Of a stretch of DNA of 64,000 nt, positions 18,967 through 26,478 are shown one piece after another (position 1 is the first letter of the stretch; each line of letters begins with the position of its first letter). Origin of the DNA: Bradyrhizobiaceae bacterium (GTDB lineage: Bacteria > Pseudomonadota > Alphaproteobacteria > Rhizobiales > Xanthobacteraceae); assembly GCA_003963435.1 (NCBI GenBank), contig RXJC01000003.1, positions 62,001 to 126,000 on the forward strand, given 5' to 3'. The notes under the pieces were generated by a model that saw nothing but the letters and a program-made list of their open reading frames with translations, ran no database searches and was not told where the DNA came from. The translations under genes and the position numbers were made by a program.

Positions 18967-19809
18967 CTACGGTGGGATGGCGGCCAGGATCGGTCTGAGC
19001 CCCTCGACAAGCCTCTGGCGCTGTTGATCCGAAAGGCTCGCATTGAGGCGCGCAAGCGCGAGCCCAACGGCGCGCATGCTCGCCACGTGTTTGGATGATT
19101 GCAGCTCATGAACCTTGAGTAACGTCACCGGGTCCTTGGTGGCAGCTTCGGCAGGACCGGAAGGACGCTGCAGCGCGCGCGCGGCTGCGTCGAGGAGGTC
19201 GAGCCACGCCGGCTCCTGTGCCGTCGTGATCCCGACCGCATCATGTAAGGCCGCCATCTCCCGAGACAGCTCCTCGTCTGACGTCGCCGGCTGCGCATTC
19301 ACCTTCGGTTGACTCTCGGAGGACGCAGTATTGGGTTGCGCGCCCTCCGGCGTCGGCAGAGATGGACTTGGGCCCGGCGGCATACCCATTGGGCTTGTCG
19401 AGTTCTCAGCGGCTTCTGCCGTTGCGCTTTTAGGCCCCGGAGGCAACTTCTCTCCGGGCACGCGCGCCGTTTGGGTGCTATCGGTCCCCCCTGGGCAGAA
19501 GAAGCCGAAATCGCCAGTTGTTCGTCCTCTGATGAACTCGTTCCAGTTCGGTTCGATTCGATGTTCGGGAGACGTGTCGAAGGTGCCAAGGTGGTGGCAC
19601 ATCGCGCAATGCGGCTGGTGCGCGCGGACCCGCAAGCGGCCACGTTCGATGCAATAGTTGTCGATCAAGTCGCCATAGCCATTCCCAGGGCGGGCGAGGA
19701 CAGGGGACATTTGCCAACCAAGCAGAGTCAGGACGAATATGGCGACCGATGAGAAGACGCTCAGTCGCCGCTGCCGGTCTTTCCTCGCTGTCTTGTTCGC
19801 ATTCAGCAT
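18967..19809 (-). CDS. Mono-heme c-type protein of the hydrogenase operon
   Basis: About 280 residues. A basic N-terminus and one hydrophobic segment (FSSVAIFVLTLLGWQMSPVLA) would export it. One heme motif, CAMCH, is at about residue 70, followed by a Pro/Ala/Ser-rich linker and a helical C-terminal region with Ala/Leu-rich repeats. The ATG at 19809 overlaps the hupL stop by one base, so its level is tied to the large subunit. Position suggests it takes electrons from the hydrogenase or anchors it. No known family was recognised. Confidence 0.7.
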   Translation of the reverse strand: MLNANKTARKDRQRRLSVFSSVAIFVLTLLGWQMSPVLARPGNGYGDLIDNYCIERGRLRVRAHQPHCAMCHHLGTFDTSPEHRIEPNWNEFIRGRTTGDFGFFCPGGTDSTQTARVPGEKLPPGPKSATAEAAENSTSPMGMPPGPSPSLPTPEGAQPNTASSESQPKVNAQPATSDEELSREMAALHDAVGITTAQEPAWLDLLDAAARALQRPSGPAEAATKDPVTLLKVHELQSSKHVASMRAVGLALARLNASLSDQQRQRLVEGLRPILAAIPP

Positions 19810-21602
19810 TAGAGCACCTTCACGCGAACCAGTTCTTCGCCGTTTGGGTCGACGACATGAACGGCGCAGGCCAGACACGGATCGAAACTGTGGATCGTGC
19901 GCAAGATCTCCAAGGGACGGGAAGCATCCTGTAACTTGTGGCCGCGTAACGCCGCCTCGTAGGGCCCCTCTCGCCCTTGGGCGTCGCGGGGGCCGGCGTT
20001 CCAAGTGCTGGGGACGACGGCCTGATAGTTGCCGATCCGTCCCTCCTCGATCGTGAGCCAGTGAGCCAGTGCGCCGCGAGGCGCCTCCATCATGCCGACG
20101 CCACGCGCCTTCTTCGGCCAGGTCTTCGGATCGAACAGCACATCATCGAAGGTGCGAAGATCGCTGCGCGCGATGTTCGCCATCAGCGCATCGTACATGC
20201 CCGGCATCATGTCGGCGATCAATTTCGTCTCGATGGTGCGGGCAGCGACGCGGCCCAGCGTGGAGAACAGGGCGGAGATCGGAAGTCCCAACCGTCCGAG
20301 GCTGTGGTCGACGAGTCCTCGCGTCCGCACCTCTCCGCTTGCATAGAGAATCAGAACACGCGCAAGCGGCCCGACTTCGACCGGCAGACCCTTCCATCGC
20401 GGCGACTTGATCCATGAATAGGACTGGTCAACATCGAGCTGCTCGTAAGGGGGCTTCGGTCCCGTATATTCGAGCTTCGTTTCGCCGTCGTAGGGGTGCA
20501 AACCGACTTGCTTGCCTGCCGAATAGCTGTACCAGGAATGGGCGACGAATTCCTGAATCTCCGTCGGGTCCTCAAAGTCGACCGGCTGTATCTTCGAAAG
20601 GTCCCTGTTGATGATGACCCCGGCGGGAAACTGCAAGGTCGCTCGCTCGGCGGCACCCACCCCGGTCGGAAATTCACCATAGGACAGGAAGTTTCCGACG
20701 CCTTCGCCTCGCGTTGTCCAGTCCTTGTAGAATCCGGCGATCGCAAGCGTGTCGGGCAAATAGACCTGATCGACGAACTCCCGCATCTTGCCGATGACCT
20801 GGCCTACGAGACGCAGATTTTCTGCATTCACCGCGGTTGCATGCGAGGTTTCAGAAATCGCACAGGGGACACCGCCGACGACAAAATTGGGGTGGGGGTT
20901 CTTCCCGCCGAAGATGGCGTGAATTTTGACCACGTCGCGTTGCCAGGCCAAGGCCTCCAAATAGTGCGCAACCCCGAGCAGATTGACCTCTGGCGGAAGC
21001 TTGTACTCTGGATGACCCCAGTACCCGTTCGCAAAGATTCCAAGCTGACCGCCCTCGACGAAACCCTTCAACTTCTGCTGGACTCCGCCGAAATACGCCG
21101 GCGAGTTGTTCGGCCATGGGCTTAAACTCATCTGCAGTTTGGAAGTCGCGGCGGGATCTGCCTTGAGCGCGGAAATCACGTCGACCCAATCGAGCGCATG
21201 CAGATGGTAGAAATGCATGACGTGGTCATGCACATATTGCGCGGCAATCATCAGATTGCGGATGATTTGCGCGTTCTCCGGGATCACATAGCCGAGTGCG
21301 TACTCAACAGCCCGGATCGAGGCGATGCTATGGACGACCGTGCAGACGCCGCAGAAACGCTGAGTAAACGCCCACGCATCCCTGGGATCACGCCCCTTCA
21401 GGATCAATTCGATGCCGCGCACCATCGTGCCCGAGCTGGATGCGCGGGTGATCACGCCCTGAGCATCCGTCTCCGCTTCTATTCTGAGGTGCCCCTCGAT
21501 TCGAGTAACGGGGTCGACGACAATTCGCCGAGGCTGCGCGGCGGGCGCATTCTTGGCCGCAGCGGTGGGCTTTTCGTCTACCTTCTTAGAAGACCTTGCC
21601 AT
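19809..21602 (-). CDS. hupL: NiFe hydrogenase large subunit
   Basis: About 597 residues. It oxidises H2 at the NiFe site. The four nickel cysteines are present in RFCGVCTVVHS and DPCLACAVH. Group 1-like blocks include DPVTRIEGHLRIE near the N-terminus and GGKNPHPNFVVGG. The tail after the final His, VVDPNGEELVRVKVL (15 residues), is what the maturation protease should remove. A 30-residue Lys/Ala-rich extension precedes the core. The start overlaps the small subunit end by 17 bases. Confidence 0.97.
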   Translation of the reverse strand: MARSSKKVDEKPTAAAKNAPAAQPRRIVVDPVTRIEGHLRIEAETDAQGVITRASSSGTMVRGIELILKGRDPRDAWAFTQRFCGVCTVVHSIASIRAVEYALGYVIPENAQIIRNLMIAAQYVHDHVMHFYHLHALDWVDVISALKADPAATSKLQMSLSPWPNNSPAYFGGVQQKLKGFVEGGQLGIFANGYWGHPEYKLPPEVNLLGVAHYLEALAWQRDVVKIHAIFGGKNPHPNFVVGGVPCAISETSHATAVNAENLRLVGQVIGKMREFVDQVYLPDTLAIAGFYKDWTTRGEGVGNFLSYGEFPTGVGAAERATLQFPAGVIINRDLSKIQPVDFEDPTEIQEFVAHSWYSYSAGKQVGLHPYDGETKLEYTGPKPPYEQLDVDQSYSWIKSPRWKGLPVEVGPLARVLILYASGEVRTRGLVDHSLGRLGLPISALFSTLGRVAARTIETKLIADMMPGMYDALMANIARSDLRTFDDVLFDPKTWPKKARGVGMMEAPRGALAHWLTIEEGRIGNYQAVVPSTWNAGPRDAQGREGPYEAALRGHKLQDASRPLEILRTIHSFDPCLACAVHVVDPNGEELVRVKVL

Positions 21603-22563
21603 AGAAGCCGCCTTCGCGATCCCAGAATTTCGGTTGGGCGCAGCCTAGGCAGCCGTGGCCCGAGAACATCGGGAAGCTGGTCTTCTCGTTCCACTTCACC
21701 GTCGTGCATGCGTTGAACGTCGTGGGTCCCTTGCAACCAAGATCCTTGAGGCAAAACCCCTTTTGGGCGCCTTCATCGTCAAAGCTTTTGGCGAACAGCC
21801 CCTGATTGAAGAAGGGCAGCCTCGGACAATCGTCATGAACGGTCCGCCCGAAAAATGGAATGGGGCGTCCCAGATTGTCGAGATCAGGCGGTTTCCCATA
21901 AGTGAGAAAATACACCACAACTCCGGTCATCACCTCCGGGACCGGCGGACAACCGGGAACGTTGATGATGGGAGCCGCGACCTCCGTGTTGTCGACGAGC
22001 TCGCGCAGGGCATCGTGAACTCCGCCCGCTCCAGTCGGGTTGGGCGAGGCTGCAGGGATGCCCCCATAAGTGGCGCAAGTGCCGACCGCAATGATGAGCG
22101 CCGCTCCTTTTGCTGCAGCGCGCACGAGATCGCGTCCGCTCTTTCCGCCGGTTGTGGAGTAATATCCATCCGGATCAAGCGGGATTCCGCCGTCAACCAC
22201 AAGCACGTATTTGCCGAAGTTTTGCTCAATCGCCCTGTCGCGCGCCTGTTCGGCGGCGTTTCCAGCGGCCGCCTGCAGCACATGATGATAGTCGAGAGAA
22301 AACTGATCGAATATCAGGCTTTCGAGCGTCGGCTCGAACGAGCGCAGAATCGACTCGCTGCAGCCGGTGCATTCCTGGATGGACAGCCAGATGACGCTGG
22401 GGCGAGGCTTGGTCGCAAGCGCTTGTGCGATCGCTTGGCTTGCGCTCGGCGGCAGGGCAAGAATCGAAGCCGTATAGGCGCACCAGTTCAAAAAATCACG
22501 CCGCGACACGCCTTGACGGCGAAGATGGTCCAGCAGCGTTGGATGGTTGTCCCGTGCTTCCAT
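21586..22563 (-). CDS. hupS: NiFe hydrogenase small subunit, Tat-exported
   Basis: About 325 residues. The Tat signal SRRDFLNW (about 19-26) directs the folded enzyme to the periplasm. Proximal cluster: ECTGCSES with C-x2-C, GTCATYGG and NVPGCPP. Distal: HDDCPRLPFF and FCLKDLGCKG. Medial: NACTTVKWN and HGCLGCAQPKFW. In the two places where oxygen-tolerant enzymes have extra Cys, Gly is seen (CTGC, ATYGG). The protein ends at FYGKVF, so the C-terminal membrane helix of HupS/HoxK is missing. RBS GGGGAGG precedes ATG 22563. Head of the operon. Confidence 0.96.
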   Translation of the reverse strand: MEARDNHPTLLDHLRRQGVSRRDFLNWCAYTASILALPPSASQAIAQALATKPRPSVIWLSIQECTGCSESILRSFEPTLESLIFDQFSLDYHHVLQAAAGNAAEQARDRAIEQNFGKYVLVVDGGIPLDPDGYYSTTGGKSGRDLVRAAAKGAALIIAVGTCATYGGIPAASPNPTGAGGVHDALRELVDNTEVAAPIINVPGCPPVPEVMTGVVVYFLTYGKPPDLDNLGRPIPFFGRTVHDDCPRLPFFNQGLFAKSFDDEGAQKGFCLKDLGCKGPTTFNACTTVKWNEKTSFPMFSGHGCLGCAQPKFWDREGGFYGKVF

Positions 22564-22945
22564 TGCCGCGTAGCCTCCCCGAAAATGCTACCTTGGCGCT
22601 AAATGCCCCGCAAGAGCCAAAGCGATCCGAAACTTGTCTCGAAAGTGAGGCGAACTCGAGCGAGTCAACTCGCTAAGATAAGACGCTAAGGGTCGCTTTT
22701 TATTACAGTGAACGAGGGTGAGCTGCTGGTGCCGTCGACGCGTTGCTCAATAGCAACACGGGGCAAAGGGTGAATGGTTGATCAGCTATCCCAAGCGAGC
22801 TCGATTGCGGAAGACGAATGAAACTTTTCGTGGCTCGGGATGCGCAGAAGCTTATTCCCGGTCGAGCGCTCGCGGGCGGGCCGGTCGGCGAGGCCCCGGG
22901 CCGGGGACCATTATGCACTGTACTGGTGCTTCGCTGTCTCCCAAA
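22564..22945. promoter_or_regulatory. Upstream region of the hydrogenase operon
   Basis: About 380 bases before hupS. It should hold the operon promoter. I did not find a good -24/-12 sigma-54 site or a full FixK box. A perfect six-base inverted repeat with a four-base loop (GTTGCT-CAAT-AGCAAC) is at 22742-22757 and could be an operator or hairpin. Confidence 0.35.
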
Positions 22946-23398
22946 TCAGATCGGCATGTTCACCATGGCTCTACAATCACGAGCACAGTCACGACAGAGC
23001 GAGGCGCAATGCGCCATTTGCTCGTCTCCGGCGATGGTCTCGCAATCGTTGGCACAGGCATCGCACAGTTGCGCACAGGCGCTGCAAATCGCTCCGTGCT
23101 GCGGCGACCTGCGCATCAGCGAGTTGGCCGTCATCTGGCACATCTCGGCGCAGTCGAGCAGCAGCGCCAAATGCGTGGGCGCGACGTGGGCGCCGCCCTT
23201 TTCGGAACAATATCGCGCCGTCTCAAGGCACATGCGGTGCGACTTGATGCAAATATCGATGCAGCTCTCTCGGGTCATTGGGCTCTGTCCCATGCCCGGC
23301 ATTCCCATCCCCGGCATACCCGGCGCCTGAGCTCGGGCGATGCCGCTGGATGCGGCCAACACGAGGCAGGATCCCAAGAGGTTACGTCGATTCCACAT
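22946..23398 (-). CDS. Tat-exported Cys-rich four-helix copper-storage-like protein
   Basis: About 150 residues. The signal MWNRRNLLGS...ASSGIARAQ is Tat-like, followed by a Gly/Met/Pro stretch (PGMPGMGMPGMG). The mature part is a DUF326-type four-helix protein with at least 13 Cys in C-x3-C and C-x2-C spacing (CIDICIKSHRMC, CSACAQLCDAC, CASLCRDCARDC), like Csp1 proteins that store Cu(I). A cytosolic relative without signal is at 63192-63596. The gene stands alone, 43 bases from the LOG gene end. Confidence 0.85.
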   Translation of the reverse strand: MWNRRNLLGSCLVLAASSGIARAQAPGMPGMGMPGMGQSPMTRESCIDICIKSHRMCLETARYCSEKGGAHVAPTHLALLLDCAEMCQMTANSLMRRSPQHGAICSACAQLCDACANDCETIAGDEQMAHCASLCRDCARDCRAMVNMPI

Positions 23399-23441
23399 GA
23401 CTAAATCTCCTGTCCTAATCGTGACAGCGACTCATGGACGG

Positions 23442-24356
23442 CTAACGCCTACTCGTTGCAGAGCCGAGGGGAGCGGGGCTGGCGACTGTCGTGGCGGAAG
23501 TTGTCGATCGGCCGTCGAGCAGGTGGTGATAGCGCGACGCCGCGCACGAGAGGCCAGGCACGCCCAATCCGCAGGACAGCAACTCATTCCAAATCTCCTC
23601 GGCATCTTCGGCAAAACGGAATAGCGTGCAGTCCGACTTGTCGACCGTGCCACTGGCGATCAGCGCATCGAAGTTAACCGCCGCGCGCCAGTACTTCTCG
23701 TCAAATAGGACGATCGGGATTGGCGGCGACTTTCCGGTCTGACGCAGCGTGAGAATTTCAAAGAGTTCGTCGAACGTGCCAAAGCCGCCGGGAAAGGCGA
23801 CCAAGGCGTTGGCGCGCATTGCCAAATGCATCTTGCGCATCGCAAAATAGTGAAATTGGAAGGTCAGTTCGGGAGTCGAGTAGGGGTTCGGCTTTTGCTC
23901 CCTCGGGAGCGTGATGTTAAAGCCGATAGAGGGAGCGCCAGCGTCATGCGCGCCGCGATTGACCGCCTCCATAAGACCGGGCCCGCCGCCGGTCGCTATG
24001 ACGTTGTCACGCACGCCACCATTGTCGGTCAGCGCGCCGCCACGTTGCGACGCTATCAAGCCGAACTGACGAGCTTGTTCATACCAGTCGGCGTGTTTTC
24101 CAGGCCCGTTCTGCCGCACGCGCGCTGATCCAAAGACCACGATGGTCGATCGTACGCCCCAGCTTCGTAGCGCTTCTTCGGCCTTGGCGTATTCGAGCAG
24201 AAACCGTACGCCTCGCATCGAGTCGCCTAGGAGGAAGTCTTGATCCAAGGCGGGCAGAATGTATGAAGACGAGTTTCGTTGGGAGAAAGCAAGCCCGGAA
24301 TCGGGTTGCGAAACACCGTCGGACGTCGCTTTTTGCGAGGAATTATTTTCGGTCAT
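23442..24356 (-). CDS. LOG-family protein (Rossmann-like)
   Basis: About 304 residues. The pair GGGPGLMEA and PGGFGTFDELFE is the signature of the LOG/TIGR00730 family, which includes cytokinin-activating phosphoribohydrolases and nucleotide hydrolases. The N-terminal part (SMRGVRFLLEYAKAEEAL) resembles the longer bacterial type. ATG 24356 chosen over the GTG at 24365. The C-terminal 30 residues are Ser/Thr/Ala-rich. Actual substrate not known. Confidence 0.85.
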   Translation of the reverse strand: MTENNSSQKATSDGVSQPDSGLAFSQRNSSSYILPALDQDFLLGDSMRGVRFLLEYAKAEEALRSWGVRSTIVVFGSARVRQNGPGKHADWYEQARQFGLIASQRGGALTDNGGVRDNVIATGGGPGLMEAVNRGAHDAGAPSIGFNITLPREQKPNPYSTPELTFQFHYFAMRKMHLAMRANALVAFPGGFGTFDELFEILTLRQTGKSPPIPIVLFDEKYWRAAVNFDALIASGTVDKSDCTLFRFAEDAEEIWNELLSCGLGVPGLSCAASRYHHLLDGRSTTSATTVASPAPLGSATSRR

Positions 24357-24360
24357 TCCG

Positions 24361-24415
24361 CCCACTTTCGCTCCCGCCGCCCGTCCCGGCTTTCGCTGGG
24401 ACGGGCGGGAGTGGG
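24361..24415. terminator. Long hairpin between LOG and repeat-protein genes
   Basis: Imperfect inverted repeat with the core CCCGTCCC-GGCTTTCGCT-GGGACGGG, extended by CCCACT...AGTGGG. It directly follows the stop of the minus-strand gene at 24419 and precedes the LOG gene start, so it may end transcription. Its loop resembles extragenic palindromes often seen in such genomes. Confidence 0.55.
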
Positions 24416-24418
24416 ATC

Positions 24419-24910
24419 CTACTTGCAGCCGGAGTTCTGTGTCTGGGTTTGCCCCGGTCCGCAGGGGCGAGTTCCCATCTGGCCATGCTCCATGTTCTTA
24501 TCATTCTGCATCATCTTCTGGCCCTGGTCCCGCATCATACGGCCGTGCTCCATGCCTTGCGGCGCGGAAGTCGTTCCGGTCGTCTGTTGATCGGTCGCTG
24601 TCCCCGAGGGCTGCCCCGGCTGAGCTTGCGTGGTCGACGGCTGATTGCCAGTCTGGGACTGGTCGTTATGCATCATCTTCTGACCCTGGTCGCGCATCAT
24701 GCGACCGTGCTCCATGCCTTGCATAGGCATGGAATTGGTCCCAGTTTTCGGTTGATCGGCTGCTGCCCCCGAGGATTGGCCTGGCTGAGCTTGCGTCGGC
24801 GGATTGCCACTCTGCCCCGATTGGGACTGAGCCAGCGCAGCACCAAAGGACAATGCCATCGCTGCCGCGATGGCGGTTGGGATTGCGATTCTTGAGAACG
24901 AGTTTGACAT
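24419..24910 (-). CDS. Secreted Met/His repeat protein, possible copper binder
   Basis: About 163 residues with a clear signal peptide (IAIPTAIAAAMALSFGAALAQ). The mature part is low-complexity Gln/Ser/Thr/Pro with two copies of GMEHGRMMRDQGQKMM plus a third partial (NMEHGQMG). Met/His clusters of this kind bind Cu(I)/Cu(II) in periplasmic proteins, but no family match is known to me. A FixK-like box lies about 81 bases upstream (24985-24998). Confidence 0.75.
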   Translation of the reverse strand: MSNSFSRIAIPTAIAAAMALSFGAALAQSQSGQSGNPPTQAQPGQSSGAAADQPKTGTNSMPMQGMEHGRMMRDQGQKMMHNDQSQTGNQPSTTQAQPGQPSGTATDQQTTGTTSAPQGMEHGRMMRDQGQKMMQNDKNMEHGQMGTRPCGPGQTQTQNSGCK

Positions 24911-25554
24911 GGGAATTCCTTATTCTCGATGAGAGGGCTCCGCAGCCCTAAGCTAAAGGTTAAAGCGCCGAGCGCCCGCCAAAGTTGATCTAGCTCAACA
25001 AGGAGCGGGTCACATCTGTAACGAGTTCCAGCGAACATCGTTCAAATGCGAGCATCGAAAGTTGCTCTGAACTGCAGGCCAATGCGGTCCGCCACGAAAT
25101 CTAAAGGATGATTTTGCCCTCACCCTAAGTCGTGAAGCAGGCCTTACCACAGCTCATTCGTAACGCTCCTTGGTATGGGCTCGTTTGCCGCGACGGTAAC
25201 GACGAGCCTGCCGGCAGAGTCCCTGCGGGCACGCTGGTCTGCCGACGCGCATGGAATTGTCGTCTGCGCCGCGCCCCTCTATTTTGCATTCCATCATCTC
25301 GGGTCAAGTCTCCAGGCCAAGCTATCCGGACCTTGCGTTCCCCAGCTTTGTCGATAGCCAACTGTCGTCCTTCGCAGTATAGAATGGTCGCGATATTTCG
25401 CCGTGATGGCGCTTCGTTCCGTGTTCCCAAACTTGCCCTGTTGGCGGTCGGTGGAATTTACTGCTTGCTGCTTGCCGGTGCTCGCCCCACAGAGAGTGGG
25501 GTTAGGTCGCAGCGAGGTTCCTGCACATTCGAGAGTTTGTCGAAAGCTGATCTT
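24911..25554. other. Gene-free stretch with a FixK-type box
   Basis: About 640 bases between the repeat-protein gene and the sigma factor gene. Apart from the palindrome at 24985-24998, nothing recognisable was found; open frames have no signatures. Confidence 0.4.
24985..24998. promoter_or_regulatory. FixK/FNR-type box
   Basis: TTGATCTAGCTCAA, both TTGA and TCAA half-sites intact with six bases between. It is centred about 81 bases before the ATG of the Met/His repeat protein on the minus strand. Confidence 0.55.
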
Positions 25555-26136
25555 CTAGCAACCGCAACGTAGGAACGAGTGCTCGCGGCAGGACCGGCAC
25601 ATCTTGAGCAATCGCTGCCTGAGCTGGCCGCGTGCGCGATGCAGCCGAACCGTCAGCGCATTGACTGTCAGCCCAAGGGCGGCGGCGGCCGCAAGCCTAT
25701 CCTCGGCCTCCAGGTCAATCCGGCGGATCACTTGCGCATATTCCGTGTTGAGCGAAGGCAAAATCAGGTGAACGCACTCGCACGCCGCGGCCTCGCTCTC
25801 GTCGCCAATCGGTTCCGGCGAACCCTGTTGCAGCAGAAGGTCGTTCTCATTGCGGCGGCGGAATGCCTGGCGGCGCTGGTGATCAACAATAGCAGACGCG
25901 ACGATGCGGCTGAGCCAGCCATGGACGGCACCTTCATCGCGAAGCGCTTCGGCTTTCTCCATCGCGCGAAGAATGACACTATGCAAAACATCCTCGGCGT
26001 CGGCCGCATTTCCAAGCCGGCGGACAAGGTAAGCTCTCAGACGATCATAGCCCCGAGATAGCGCGTCCCCGACGACGGCCTGCCGCGGAGAGGAGGTCGT
26101 CTGAGGAGCGGGCGAAGCGGACGGCTTCTCTGACAT
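25555..26136 (-). CDS. ECF sigma factor with Cys-rich C-terminal tail
   Basis: About 193 residues. Region 2 is seen in YDRLRAYLVRRLGNAADAEDVLHSVILRA and region 4 in AAAALGLTVNALTVRLHRARGQL. The end, CRSCREHSFLRCGC, has C-x2-C...C-x-C. Similar Cys-rich tails occur in ECF factors such as CorE of Myxococcus, where they sense copper; the function here is inferred. No anti-sigma gene is adjacent. ATG 26136 is preferred over TTG 26184. A FixK-like box is at 26199-26212. Confidence 0.83.
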   Translation of the reverse strand: MSEKPSASPAPQTTSSPRQAVVGDALSRGYDRLRAYLVRRLGNAADAEDVLHSVILRAMEKAEALRDEGAVHGWLSRIVASAIVDHQRRQAFRRRNENDLLLQQGSPEPIGDESEAAACECVHLILPSLNTEYAQVIRRIDLEAEDRLAAAAALGLTVNALTVRLHRARGQLRQRLLKMCRSCREHSFLRCGC

Positions 26137-26478
26137 TTTGGCGCCAAGCTTGAATGTGACGGGGCCGTGCTTAAAGGAAAACAATAATCAGCTTCCGCTT
26201 GATACAGCTCAACAAACACGAGCGCAAGCCGAGATACATTTTAAAGAAACTTGAGAAGAGGAGGGATCGCGCTTCCGCCGCGTCCCTGATTTTTGATCGT
26301 TTGGTTCTGACGCTGCTCCGCGCGTTCGGCCGTGTGCGCAACTGGGCGCCTGACGACTTTGTGTGATGGGCGCTAATGCAGGGTGTGTTTGTTCGATTGC
26401 AGCGCAAGACCCGGCACGCCGGCAAAAGCAGCTCGATCACGATCTAAGAGGACTTGGAGTTCTGAGGGGAACCTTTCC
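26137..26478. promoter_or_regulatory. Divergent region, sigma factor / beta-CASP protein
   Basis: About 340 bases. It holds the FixK-like box at 26199-26212 close to the sigma factor start and a GAGGGGA ribosome site before GTG 26479. No other gene was seen. Confidence 0.4.
26199..26212. promoter_or_regulatory. FixK/FNR-type box
   Basis: TTGATACAGCTCAA fits TTGA-N6-TCAA. Centre is about 69 bases before the sigma factor ATG on the minus strand, a usual distance for activation. Confidence 0.55.

Noticed and set aside
21586..22563. Idea that the hydrogenase is oxygen tolerant
   Set aside because: The two extra Cys near the proximal cluster are absent (Gly instead).
22564..22800. Sigma-54 promoter before hupS
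   Set aside because: The best match (TGGCTCTTGC) has wrong spacing between GG and GC.
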